Below are positions 55,744 through 64,000 of a DNA stretch of 64,000 bases, one piece after another. Position numbers and translations under genes: made by a program. The stretch lies in NCBI RefSeq assembly GCF_024519465.1, contig NZ_JALJRW010000002.1, forward strand, positions 124,001 through 188,000, given 5' to 3'. The notes below the pieces were generated by a model that searched no databases, was not told the origin of the DNA, and saw nothing but the letters and a program-made list of their open reading frames with translations. Position 1 is the stretch's first letter. Each line of letters opens with the position of its first letter. Origin of the DNA: Stenotrophomonas sp. Ste86 (GTDB taxonomy: Bacteria; Pseudomonadota; Gammaproteobacteria; Xanthomonadales; Xanthomonadaceae).

Positions 55744-58260
55744 ATGTCTTCCGTCGCCGTCCTGCCTGCTGTTGCTGATCCTGCCGCCCCGGTCCTGCGG
55801 GCCGCCACCTCCACGGTCGTGCACAAGTTCGGCGGCACCTCGGTGGCCGACGCCGAGCGCTACCGCCATGTCGCCCAGCTGCTGCTGGCGCGCGACGAAG
55901 CGGTGCAGGTCACCGTGGTCTCGGCGATGAAGGGCGTCACCGATGCGCTGATCGCGCTGGCCGGCCTGGCGGCCGACGATGCGCCGCACTGGCGCGACCA
56001 CTGGCATGCGCTGCGTGCGCGGCACCGCGGCGCGGCAGTCGCGATGCTGGGCGAACAGGCCGGGCCGACGGTGGAATGGTTCGATGCGCGCTTTGACCAC
56101 CTGGCCGAAGTACTGGGCGCGCTGGCGGTGATCGGCGAGTTGCCGGTGGAAGTGCTGGACCGCGTGCAGGGGCTGGGCGAGGTGTATTCGGCGCAGCTGC
56201 TCGGCCAGTACCTGCAGACCCTGGGCGAAGACTGCGCGGTGCTGGATGCGCGCGATGTGCTGGTGGTGGACCGTGGCGAGCTGGGCGTGGACGTGGACTG
56301 GGTGCAGAGCGCGCAGCGGCTGGCGACCTGGCGGCAGGCGCATCCGGGCCCGCGCGTGGTGGCCACCGGCTTCGTGGCGCGCGATCGCCGCGACCGCATC
56401 ACCACCCTGGGCCGCAACGGCAGCGATTACTCCGGTGCGATCTTTGCCGCGCTGTTCGATGCCGACGAGCTGCATATCTGGACCGACGTGGACGGCGTGC
56501 TGTCGGCCGACCCGCGGGTGGTGCCCGAAGCGGTGCAGCTGGATGCGCTCAGCTACGACGAGGCCTGCGAGCTGGCCTACTTCGGGGCGAAGGTAGTGCA
56601 TCCGCAGACGATGTCGCCAGCGATCGAACGCGGCCTGCCGATCATCATCCGCAACACTTTCCGGCCCGACCATCCGGGTACCCGGATCACCGCCGAGCGC
56701 ACCGTGTCCGGTCCGATCAAGGGCCTCACGCTCAGCCCCGACCTGGCCGTGCTGAACCTGGAAGGCACCGGCCTGATCGGCGTGCCGGGTACCGCCGAGC
56801 GCGTGTTCGCCGCGCTGCGCAATGCGCAGGTGTCGGTGGTGATGATCTCGCAGGGGTCTTCCGAGCATTCGATCTGCTGCGTGGTCCGGCAGGCCGAATC
56901 GGCGCGTGCGCGCAATGCGCTGTTGCAGGCCTTCGCGCATGAGCTGGCGTTGGGCCAGGTGCAGCGCGTGCAGCTCACCGACAACGTCAGCGTGTTGGCG
57001 GCGGTGGGCGATGGCATGGCCGGGCAGCCGGGCGTGGCCGCGCGCCTGTTCGAATCGCTGGGCCGCGCCCAGGTCAATATCCTGGCGATCGCGCAGGGCT
57101 CGTCCGAGCGCAACATCTCGGTGGCCGTGGACAGCCGCCATGCGACCAAGGCGCTGCGCGCCGCACACGCCGGTTTCTGGTTGTCGCCGCAGACCTTCTC
57201 GGTCGGCGTGATCGGCCCGGGCAACGTCGGGGCGGCCTTGCTCGATCAGCTGCAGGCGGCACAGACCCAGTTGCTGGGCCGGGCCAACGTGGACCTGCGG
57301 CTGCGCGCGGTGGCCTCGCGCAGCCGCATGCTGCTCGACCAGCGCGGTGTGCACGGCGACTGGCGTGCCGCCCTGGCCGGCCCGGGCGCACCCACCGACC
57401 TGGACGCATTCACCGAGCACCTGCTGTCGGCGCACCTGCCGCACGCGCTGATCATCGATTGCAGCGGCAGTGCCGATGTTGCCGATCGCTATGCCGGGTG
57501 GCTGGCAGCGGGCATCCATGTGGTCACCCCGAACAAACAGGCCGGTGCCGGTCCGCTGCCGCGCTACCACGCGATCCGCGAGGCGGCCGCCGCCAGTGGT
57601 GCGCGCTTCCGTTACGAGGCCACCGTTGGCGCCGGGCTGCCGGTGATCACCACGCTGCGCGACCTGGTCGATACCGGCGACGAAGTGCTGGCCATCGACG
57701 GCATTTTCTCGGGCACGCTGGCGTGGCTGTTCAACAAATACGACGGCCAGGTACCGTTTTCGCAGCTGGTCGCGCAGGCGCGGGGCATGGGCTATACCGA
57801 GCCGGACCCGCGCGATGACCTGTCCGGCGTCGACGTGGCGCGCAAGCTGGTGATCCTGGCCCGCGAGGCCGGGCGCGAGTTGAGCCTGGAGCAGGTGCAG
57901 GTGGAAAGCCTTGTGCCCGAGGTGCTGCGTCAGGCGAGCGTCGAGGAGTTCATGGGCGGCTTGGATGCGGTGGACGCGCTGTTCGCCGAGCGGCTCGCCC
58001 AAGCCCGTGCGCGCGGGGCGGTGCTGCGCTACGTGGCGCGGCTGTCGGCTGACGGTGCGCAGGTGGGATTGGTGGAATTGCCGGCCGCGCACGCCTTCGC
58101 CACTCTGCGCCTGACCGACAACGTGGTGCAGTTCACCACCCGGCGCTACTGCGACAACCCGCTGGTGGTGCAGGGCCCCGGTGCCGGGCCGGAGGTGACC
58201 GCCGCGGGCGTGTTCGCCGATGTGCTGCGGGTAGCGGTCGGTGAAGGGGCACGCCTGTGA
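55744..58260 (+). CDS. thrA: Bifunctional aspartate kinase / homoserine dehydrogenase
   Basis: This 838-residue fusion catalyses the first and third steps from aspartate to threonine. The kinase domain begins [13 protein letters not shown] (about residue 28) and holds the [12 protein letters not shown] motif. Two ACT regulatory domains occupy about 325-470 ([14 protein letters not shown]), and the homoserine dehydrogenase starts at [16 protein letters not shown]. Threonine feedback through the ACT domains is usual. It is the first structural gene of the thr operon and overlaps thrB by GTGA. Confidence 0.97.
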   Translation: MSSVAVLPAVADPAAPVLRAATSTVVHKFGGTSVADAERYRHVAQLLLARDEAVQVTVVSAMKGVTDALIALAGLAADDAPHWRDHWHALRARHRGAAVAMLGEQAGPTVEWFDARFDHLAEVLGALAVIGELPVEVLDRVQGLGEVYSAQLLGQYLQTLGEDCAVLDARDVLVVDRGELGVDVDWVQSAQRLATWRQAHPGPRVVATGFVARDRRDRITTLGRNGSDYSGAIFAALFDADELHIWTDVDGVLSADPRVVPEAVQLDALSYDEACELAYFGAKVVHPQTMSPAIERGLPIIIRNTFRPDHPGTRITAERTVSGPIKGLTLSPDLAVLNLEGTGLIGVPGTAERVFAALRNAQVSVVMISQGSSEHSICCVVRQAESARARNALLQAFAHELALGQVQRVQLTDNVSVLAAVGDGMAGQPGVAARLFESLGRAQVNILAIAQGSSERNISVAVDSRHATKALRAAHAGFWLSPQTFSVGVIGPGNVGAALLDQLQAAQTQLLGRANVDLRLRAVASRSRMLLDQRGVHGDWRAALAGPGAPTDLDAFTEHLLSAHLPHALIIDCSGSADVADRYAGWLAAGIHVVTPNKQAGAGPLPRYHAIREAAAASGARFRYEATVGAGLPVITTLRDLVDTGDEVLAIDGIFSGTLAWLFNKYDGQVPFSQLVAQARGMGYTEPDPRDDLSGVDVARKLVILAREAGRELSLEQVQVESLVPEVLRQASVEEFMGGLDAVDALFAERLAQARARGAVLRYVARLSADGAQVGLVELPAAHAFATLRLTDNVVQFTTRRYCDNPLVVQGPGAGPEVTAAGVFADVLRVAVGEGARL

Positions 58261-59183
58261 GTGCAGGTGACAGTGCCCGTGCGTTTTCGCCGGCGTCGGT
58301 AGGCAATGCGGCGGTGGGCTTCGACATCCTTGGGCATGCCATCGCCGGAGTCGGCGATACGGTCAGCGTGCGTCGCATCGCCACGCCCGAGGTGCGCATC
58401 GTGGCGATCCGTGGCACGCCGTTCGCGCTGCCGCTCAACGCCGCCGACAACACGGCCGGTGCGGCACTGATCGCGCTGCGCGAGGCGCTGGCGCTGCCGT
58501 TCGGCTTCGAGGTGGAGATCGACAAGGGCATCGCGCTCGGCTCGGGCATGGGCGGCTCGGCGGCATCGTGCGTGGCCGCGCTGGTGGCGGCCAACGCGCT
58601 GCTGGACGCCCCGTTGTCGCGGCAGGCGCTGTATCCGTTCGCGCTGACCGGCGAGGCGGTGGCCAGTGGCGGCCGGCATGGTGACAACGTCGGGCCGATG
58701 CTGCTCGGGGGGCTGGTGTTGAGCACGGCCGAGCGGCTGGTGCCGATTCCCGTGCCGGATGCCTGGCACAGCCTGCTGGTGCATCCCGATGCGGTGCTGG
58801 AAACCCGCCGTGCACGCGCCGCGCTGCAGGGCAGTTATGCGCTGGGCGAGTTCGTGCAGCAGAGCGCCAACCTGGCGCTGGTACTGAGCGGATGCTTCAA
58901 CGCCGATGCATCGCTGGTCCGCGCCGGGCTGCGCGATGTGCTGGTCGAGCCGCGCCGCGCCGGGCTGATTGCCGGCTTCCCTGCAGCGCGTGATGCCGCG
59001 CTGGCTGCCGGTGCGATGGGCGCCAGCATCTCCGGTGCCGGCCCCAGCGTATTTGCCTGGTTCGAGCATCGCGACGCGGCGCTGGCCGCACAGGCGGCGG
59101 TGCAGCAGGCCTTCGCCGAGGCCGGTTTCGACAGCCAGGGCTGGGTGTCGCCGTTGAACGCCCCCGGCGCGCAGTTGCTGTGA
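58257..59183 (+). CDS. thrB: Homoserine kinase
   Basis: This 308-residue GHMP kinase phosphorylates homoserine with ATP. The phosphate loop is [17 protein letters not shown], and the early motif [13 protein letters not shown] and the late [15 protein letters not shown] are typical of ThrB. The GTG start overlaps the thrA stop as GTGA, so the two are coupled. Confidence 0.95.
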   Translation: MSAGDSARAFSPASVGNAAVGFDILGHAIAGVGDTVSVRRIATPEVRIVAIRGTPFALPLNAADNTAGAALIALREALALPFGFEVEIDKGIALGSGMGGSAASCVAALVAANALLDAPLSRQALYPFALTGEAVASGGRHGDNVGPMLLGGLVLSTAERLVPIPVPDAWHSLLVHPDAVLETRRARAALQGSYALGEFVQQSANLALVLSGCFNADASLVRAGLRDVLVEPRRAGLIAGFPAARDAALAAGAMGASISGAGPSVFAWFEHRDAALAAQAAVQQAFAEAGFDSQGWVSPLNAPGAQLL

Positions 59184-59217
59184 GCCGCGTGTTTCCCCTT
59201 TTTCTCCAGGACCGCCG

Positions 59218-60513
59218 ATGAACTTTGTCTCCACCCGCCACAACGCGCCTGCCGCGACCCTGAGCCAGGCCATCGCCGCAGGGCTTGCCCCGGATGGCGG
59301 ACTTTACGTGCCGGCGCAGCGACCACGGGCGCGGACATGGCGCGCGCATGGCACGCTGGCGCAGGATGCCGCAGCGGTGCTCGCCGCCTATTTCGAGGGC
59401 GACGCGTTGGCCCCGCAGCTGGACCGACTGTGCGCGCAGGCGTTCGATTTTCCCGCGCCGCTGCGCACGCTGAGTACGCCGGGCGATCACGTGCTTGAGC
59501 TGTTCCATGGCCCCACCGCCGCGTTCAAGGACTTCGGTGCGCGCTTCCTTGCCGCCAGCCTGGCCCAGCTGCAGCAGGAGCGCGCGCAGCCGCTGACGAT
59601 CGTGGTCGCCACCTCCGGCGATACCGGTGCGGCGGTGGCGGCTGCCTTCCACCGTCAGCCGGGCATCCGCGTGGTGGTGCTGTATCCCGACGGGCGCGTG
59701 TCACCCCGGCAGGCCCATCAGTTGGGCTGTTTCGGCGACAACATCCATACCCTGCGCGTGGCCGGCGCCTTCGATGACTGCCAGGCGATGGTCAAGCAGG
59801 CCTTGGGCGATCGCGCCTTGCAGGCGCAGGTGCCGCTGAGCTCGGCCAACAGCATCAGCCTGGGCCGTTGGCTGCCGCAGATGAGCTACTACGCGCATGC
59901 AGCGCTGCAGCATCACGTGGCCACCGGGCAGGTGCTCAACCTGGTGGTGCCGACCGGCAACCTGGGCAATGCGATGGCGGCGGTGCTGGCGCGGTCGATG
60001 GGGCTGCCGCTGGGGCGGATCGCGCTGGCGACCAATGCCAACGACGTGCTGCCACGGTTCTTCCATGGCGGGTCCTACCAGCCGGCCACCAGCGTGGCGA
60101 CCGTGGCCAATGCGATGGACGTGGGAGCACCGAGCAACTTCGAACGGCTGCGCTGGTTGTACGCCGACGACGATGCCGCGCTGCGTGCCGATTTCCGTGT
60201 CGAGGCCGTCGACGATGCGGCGATCCGCGACCTCATCGCGCGGCGCTGGGCGCAGGCCGGCGAACTGTTCTGCCCGCATACCGCCACCGCCATCGTGCTG
60301 CTGGAGCAGCTGCGCAGCGAAGGCGTGCAGGGCGATTGGGCGGTGGCCGCCACCGCGCACCCGGCCAAGTTCGAATCGGTGGTGGAACCGCTGATCGGCC
60401 AGGCGCTGGACGTGCCCCCGGCGCTGGCCGACCTGCTCCAGCGCCCGGCACACGCCGAACCCTGTGCACCGGATTATCCAGCGCTGCGCGAGGTCCTCCT
60501 CAATCTACGGTAA
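59218..60513 (+). CDS. thrC: Threonine synthase
   Basis: This 431-residue PLP enzyme converts phosphohomoserine to threonine. The PLP lysine is in FHGPTAAFKDFGARF, the glycine-rich loop is ATSGDTGAAVAAAF, and the N-terminus MNFVSTRHNAPAATLSQAI is the usual ThrC start. It is the last gene of the operon. Its TAA stop is part of a SMAG-type element (GTAATGCC...) that begins at the last codon. Confidence 0.96.
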   Translation: MNFVSTRHNAPAATLSQAIAAGLAPDGGLYVPAQRPRARTWRAHGTLAQDAAAVLAAYFEGDALAPQLDRLCAQAFDFPAPLRTLSTPGDHVLELFHGPTAAFKDFGARFLAASLAQLQQERAQPLTIVVATSGDTGAAVAAAFHRQPGIRVVVLYPDGRVSPRQAHQLGCFGDNIHTLRVAGAFDDCQAMVKQALGDRALQAQVPLSSANSISLGRWLPQMSYYAHAALQHHVATGQVLNLVVPTGNLGNAMAAVLARSMGLPLGRIALATNANDVLPRFFHGGSYQPATSVATVANAMDVGAPSNFERLRWLYADDDAALRADFRVEAVDDAAIRDLIARRWAQAGELFCPHTATAIVLLEQLRSEGVQGDWAVAATAHPAKFESVVEPLIGQALDVPPALADLLQRPAHAEPCAPDYPALREVLLNLR

Positions 60514-60533
60514 TGCCGAGCCACGCTCGGCAG
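60510..60533 (+). repeat. SMAG-type repeat overlapping the thrC stop
   Basis: GTAA head and GCCGAGC-CAC-GCTCGGC stem. The thrC stop codon TAA lies inside the head. A second copy follows at 60559 in the same direction. Confidence 0.75.
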
Positions 60534-60558
60534 GCGGGCAGCCGCCCCTGGATCAACG

Positions 60559-60583
60559 GTAGTGCCGAGCCGTGCTCGGCAGG
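60559..60583 (+). repeat. SMAG-type palindromic repeat
   Basis: GTAG head with GCCGAGC-CGT-GCTCGGC stem, tandem with the copy at 60510. The pair separates thrC from the convergent fnr gene and may end both transcripts. Confidence 0.8.
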
Positions 60584-60628
60584 CTCTCGCCCGAACCCCT
60601 CCACCCGCGCCACAACGCGGCCACCGCC

Positions 60629-61384
60629 TCACTCCGCGCCGGAAAGCCTCTGCAGTCCCGCTTCGTCAAGAATCTCCACGGTGTTCAGATGCGGCAGGGC
60701 GATCAGGCCCTGCTGGCGCAGCTTGGTGAACGTACGGCTCACCGTTTCCATGGTCAGGCCGAGGTGGTCGGCGATGTCGCCGCGCCCCATCGGCAGCGTC
60801 ACCCGCAGCCCGTCCGCGCCCAGCATGGCTTCGCGCGCGGCCAGCCGCAGCAGAAAATCGGCCAGCTTTTCGGCCGGCTGCAGGCGGGCCAGCGACAGCG
60901 CGGCATCCTGGGCGTCATCCAGCGCCTGGCACGCGCGCTGCAGCAGCTTGCGTTCCAGATGCGGATAACGCTGCCGCAGGTCTTTCATCTGCGGCAGCGC
61001 GACGCGGCAGACACGGCTGTCGGCGATCGCTTCGATGTCGTAGCGGTGGCTGTCGCTGCCGGTCAGGCCCAGGTAGTCGCCCGGCAGCACGAAACCGCTG
61101 ATCTGGCGGCGGCCGTCGGCGAGGGTGCGGACCAGGCGCAACGCGCCGGCAGTCAACGTATAGACATGTTGGCGTGCCTCACCGGCGCGGGCCAGCGTGG
61201 CGCCCAGCGGCAATGCCTGCGACACGGTTACCCGCTCCAACGCCTGCCCCTCGTCCGGGGACAGTGCCGAACACACCGCCAGGTGGCGAACCGAGCAGTG
61301 CAGGCAGTCGCGCAGCGGCGCGCAGCCCGGGCTGGCGGGATCTTCAACGGCGGGAAGCGCGGTACCGGAGTGGGGCCGGGTCAT
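60629..61384 (-). CDS. fnr: FNR-type oxygen-sensing regulator
   Basis: This 251-residue CRP/FNR-family protein carries an N-terminal cysteine cluster (CLHCSVRHLAVC, with a further Cys seven residues before) and a later cysteine in SRVCRV, the four positions expected for an oxygen-labile 4Fe-4S cluster. The cyclic-nucleotide-fold domain follows, then the helix-turn-helix GDIADHLGLTMETVSRTFTKL with the E..SR recognition residues of FNR. It is expected to switch genes for low-oxygen growth. The gene stands alone and is divergent from hisS. Confidence 0.92.
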   Translation of the reverse strand: MTRPHSGTALPAVEDPASPGCAPLRDCLHCSVRHLAVCSALSPDEGQALERVTVSQALPLGATLARAGEARQHVYTLTAGALRLVRTLADGRRQISGFVLPGDYLGLTGSDSHRYDIEAIADSRVCRVALPQMKDLRQRYPHLERKLLQRACQALDDAQDAALSLARLQPAEKLADFLLRLAAREAMLGADGLRVTLPMGRGDIADHLGLTMETVSRTFTKLRQQGLIALPHLNTVEILDEAGLQRLSGAE

Positions 61385-61525
61385 GTCGAACCAGGGAGCG
61401 GGGCCTGCTTATGATACGTCATGCGGCCGCGGGCCCGGGCCGGAGCGATGGATGCAGGCCCGCCGGTTCGGCTGCGGCTAGAATATGCACCTCGCTCATC
61501 CCCCCGATTCGCAGGAGTTCCGCAA

Positions 61526-62923
61526 GTGATCAAGCCCCGTACGCCGCCCGGCATCATGGAATTGCTGCCACGCGAGCAGATCGCGTTCCAGCGCATGCTG
61601 GACGTCATCCGCCGCAATTACGAGCGGTTCGGGTTCCTGCCGGTGGAGACCCCGGTGTTCGAGCTGTCCGACGTGCTGCTGACCAAGTCCGGCGGCGAGA
61701 CCGAGCGGCAGGTGTATTTCGTGCAGTCCACCGGTGCGCTGGCCAATGCCGCCGACGCGGGCGACAAGGCGTTGCCCGAGCTGGCCCTGCGCTTCGACCT
61801 GACCGTGCCGCTGGCCCGTTACGTGGCCGAACACGAACACGACCTGACCTTCCCGTTCCGCCGTTACCAGATGCAGCGCGTGTACCGCGGCGAGCGCGCC
61901 CAGCGTGGCCGTTTCCGCGAATTCTACCAGTGCGACATCGATGTGATCGGCAAGGACACGCTGAGCACGCGGTACGACGCCGAAGTGCTGGCGGTGATCC
62001 ACGCGGTGTTCGCCGAACTGCGCATCGGCGATTTCTCGGTGCAGTTGAACAACCGCAAGCTGCTGCGCGGCTTCTTCGAAAGCCTGGGCGTGGCCGACGG
62101 CGAACGCCAGCTGGCGGTGCTGCGTGAAGTGGACAAGCTGGACAAGCGCGGCGCCGATTACGTGCGCGAGACGCTGGTGGGCGAGGGCTTCGAGATTCCG
62201 GCCGAGCAGGTGGAGCGCATCCTGGCGTTCGTCGCGGTGCGGTCGAGCAGCCACGCCGACGCGCTGGCGCAGCTGGACGCGCTGCTGGCCGACGCGGCCG
62301 CCAGCGACACGCTGAAGGTGGGCGTGGCCGAGCTGCGTGAAGTGCTGGAGCTGGTCAAGGCGCTGGGCGTGCCGGAAACCGCGTACTGCCTGAATTTCTC
62401 CATCGCCCGTGGCCTGGATTACTACACCGGCACCGTTTATGAGACCACGTTGACCGACCACCCACAGATCGGCTCGATCTGCTCGGGCGGCCGTTACGAA
62501 GACCTGGCCAGCCATTACAGCAAGTCCAAGCTGCCGGGCGTGGGCATCTCCATCGGCCTGACCCGCCTGTTCTGGCAGCTGCGCGAGGCCGGTCTGATTG
62601 CCGGTATCGAAGACAGCAGCGTGCATGCGCTGGTCGCGCTGATGGACGACGCCAGCCTGCCGCAGTCGCTGGATATCGCCCGTCGCCTGCGCGTGGGCGG
62701 CATCAACGCCGAAGTGCAGATGGAGCCGAAGAAGATCGGCAAGCAGTTCCAGTACGCCGCCAAGGCGGGCATCCGCTTCGTGGTGCTGGCCGGTGAGGAC
62801 GAGCTGGCGCGTGGCGTGGTGGCGGTGAAGGACCTGCTGCGCGAGCAGCAGTTCGAGGTCTCGCGCGACGAATTGGCCAGCACCCTGCAGGTGGAGCTGG
62901 AGCAGGCCAAGGTCATGCCGTGA
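61526..62923 (+). CDS. hisS: Histidyl-tRNA synthetase
   Basis: This 465-residue class II synthetase starts with GTG behind AGGAG. Motif 1 lies near [10 protein letters not shown], motif 2 is [11 protein letters not shown], and the histidine motif [12 protein letters not shown] and motif 3 [11 protein letters not shown] are present. The anticodon-binding domain fills the last 90 residues. It charges tRNA-His in the cytosol. The stop overlaps the next small gene as GTGA. Confidence 0.96.
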   Translation: MIKPRTPPGIMELLPREQIAFQRMLDVIRRNYERFGFLPVETPVFELSDVLLTKSGGETERQVYFVQSTGALANAADAGDKALPELALRFDLTVPLARYVAEHEHDLTFPFRRYQMQRVYRGERAQRGRFREFYQCDIDVIGKDTLSTRYDAEVLAVIHAVFAELRIGDFSVQLNNRKLLRGFFESLGVADGERQLAVLREVDKLDKRGADYVRETLVGEGFEIPAEQVERILAFVAVRSSSHADALAQLDALLADAAASDTLKVGVAELREVLELVKALGVPETAYCLNFSIARGLDYYTGTVYETTLTDHPQIGSICSGGRYEDLASHYSKSKLPGVGISIGLTRLFWQLREAGLIAGIEDSSVHALVALMDDASLPQSLDIARRLRVGGINAEVQMEPKKIGKQFQYAAKAGIRFVVLAGEDELARGVVAVKDLLREQQFEVSRDELASTLQVELEQAKVMP

Positions 62924-63219
62924 AGCGGGTAGTGGCAGGGGCGCTGTTGCTGCTCCTGCTCTGCGCCTGCCGGAGCGATCCGGCGCTGCACAGCGATCGG
63001 ATCGCTCCGGGACATTACCGGTTGGTGGTTGATCGCTGTCATGTGATCGACCAGCGCCAGCTTGAGCAGGACCTGCGCGCGTTGGCGGGCAAGCAGTGTC
63101 CAGACGGGGCAGGGGCGCTGGAGGCCGTGCAGCCGATCCCGAGCCGCCAGGGCACCCTGTTGGGGGAGTGCCTGCGCAGCGGGGCCTTGCGCGCCGAGGT
63201 GCGTTGCAAGGCGCGATAG
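62920..63219 (+). CDS. Small lipoprotein
   Basis: This 99-residue protein has a lipoprotein signal ([17 protein letters not shown]) whose lipidated cysteine is the second Cys of LCAC. The mature part has four more cysteines (about residues 40, 60, 83 and 96) that could form two disulfides. The GTG start overlaps the hisS stop as GTGA. No family was recognised. Confidence 0.7.
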   Translation: MKRVVAGALLLLLLCACRSDPALHSDRIAPGHYRLVVDRCHVIDQRQLEQDLRALAGKQCPDGAGALEAVQPIPSRQGTLLGECLRSGALRAEVRCKAR

Positions 63220-63269
63220 CGTCTTCGGTTGCTTTGCTGGCGCCCGGCTGCCGCCCTCCCTTTTGCTGT

Positions 63270-63294
63270 GCAGCCGACCATGGGTCGGCTCTAC
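63270..63294 (-). repeat. SMAG-type palindromic repeat
   Basis: GCAGCCGACC-AT-GGGTCGGCT followed by CTAC, so the GTAG head points to the minus strand. It lies between the lipoprotein gene and its terminator. Confidence 0.75.
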
Positions 63295-63311
63295 CACGAC
63301 CGACCCCCCCG

Positions 63312-63334
63312 ACGCCCGCGACCCGGGCGTTTTT
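63312..63334 (+). terminator. Rho-independent terminator after the hisS unit
   Basis: A 7-bp stem ACGCCCG/CGGGCGT with loop CGACC is followed directly by TTTTT and CGTTTT. It ends the hisS-lipoprotein transcript before the his-operon regulator. Confidence 0.85.
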
Positions 63335-63404
63335 CGTTTTCAGCGACTGAACGGCCCCCACTGTGGGCCGTAGGGCGGTTTGACCTAGCGCCGCCATTTG
63401 CGCT

Positions 63405-63428
63405 AATGTAATAGCACGCTATTACATT
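63405..63428 (+). promoter_or_regulatory. Perfect 24-bp palindrome ahead of the TrpR-like gene
   Basis: AATGTAATAG-CACG-CTATTACATT is a perfect 10-bp inverted repeat that ends 6 bases before the regulator's ATG. It very probably is the regulator's own operator and so controls the his genes that follow. Its position over the ribosome site could also give an RNA hairpin. Confidence 0.8.
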
Positions 63429-63434
63429 GATACG

Positions 63435-63761
63435 ATGAAACTACGTCCCGTACCCCGCGAGAAAGACGCCCAGGCCGATCTGGCCTCGCTGGCGCGTGCG
63501 TTTGCCGCGCTGTCCGACCCGGAGGCGGTTACTGCCTTCCTGCGCGACCTGTGCACCCCGGCCGAGCTGGAGGCGCTGTCCGACCGCTGGAAGGTGGTGC
63601 CGCTGCTGCAGCAGGGCGTGCCGTATCGCGAAATCCATGAATTGACCGGTGTGAGCGTGACCACCACCGGGCGCGTGGCGCGCTCGCTGGACCATGGCCA
63701 CGGTGGCTATGCCGCCGCCATCGCCGTGACCGCCGCGCCCACACCCCCCGAATCCGAGTAG
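63435..63761 (+). CDS. TrpR/YerC-YecD-family regulator of the his operon
   Basis: This 108-residue helical DNA-binding protein has the TrpR-like core LCTPAELEALSDRWKVVPLLQQGVPYREIHELTGVSVTTTGRVARSL (about residues 35-82). In Xanthomonadaceae this YerC/YecD-type gene stands directly before hisG and is thought to regulate histidine synthesis. The gene order here is the same, with 12 bases to hisG. Confidence 0.88.
   Translation: MKLRPVPREKDAQADLASLARAFAALSDPEAVTAFLRDLCTPAELEALSDRWKVVPLLQQGVPYREIHELTGVSVTTTGRVARSLDHGHGGYAAAIAVTAAPTPPESE

Positions 63762-64000
<239 letters not shown>

Overview
The window is 64 kb of high-GC gammaproteobacterial chromosome that fits a Stenotrophomonas, or a close Xanthomonadaceae relative. 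The evidence is GTAG-headed palindromic repeats of the SMAG type between genes, an aph(3')-II-like and an aph(9)-like kinase side by side, a threonine operon of the fused thrA-thrB-thrC type, a TrpR-family regulator directly ahead of hisG, and many TonB/serine-hydrolase genes. Most of the window is ordinary core genome: guaB-guaA, a branched-chain 2-oxoacid dehydrogenase operon (lpd-bkdB-bkdA2-bkdA1, minus strand), murB-pyrD, kdsA, thrL-thrABC, fnr, hisS and the start of the his operon.

The most interesting block is 11.8-25.1 kb. Two long minus-strand operons and a divergent XRE-cupin regulator share a CTGATCAG-centred operator. Operon 1 (17.3 to 11.8 kb) encodes a TonB receptor, a DUF1611/DgcN-type D-glutamate N-acetyltransferase, a secreted class A beta-lactamase-like protein that lacks the usual catalytic omega-loop glutamate, and a YkvI-type permease. 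Operon 2 (24.2 to 17.8 kb) encodes two paralogous membrane-anchored SxxK serine hydrolases, a DgcA-type enolase-superfamily racemase and a POT peptide transporter. Together these look like a dedicated route for taking up, cutting and catabolising D-glutamate-containing peptides, possibly peptidoglycan fragments. The assignment as one regulon is my inference.

From 25 to 32 kb lie a large secreted F5/8-type C domain protein, a GNAT, the two aminoglycoside kinase genes and, between them, a broken gene with a ten-G run. From 32 to 39 kb lie EamA, murB, pyrD, a methyltransferase, a DUF4190 protein, an SDR, an ALDH7-type dehydrogenase and kdsA. A tRNA-Arg(CCT) at 39.73 kb is followed by a 2 kb lower-GC insertion ending in a second copy of the tRNA 3' end, a small remnant island that carries a membrane protein and a decayed M35-like metallopeptidase. 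A TetR-SMR efflux pair, two tandem small CxxC proteins, an esterase, a BLUF photoreceptor and two tiny hydrophilic proteins follow.

At 46.7-51.1 kb, a dehydrogenase, an acyl-CoA-dehydrogenase-like protein, a PIG-L deacetylase, a NodS-like methyltransferase, a family 2 glycosyltransferase and a PQ-loop protein form a tightly overlapping run that suggests synthesis of a modified glycoconjugate. The right end holds a ferritin-like protein, AraC-EamA, the threonine operon with its leader peptide, FNR, hisS, and the his-operon regulator with a perfect 24-bp palindrome in front of it.
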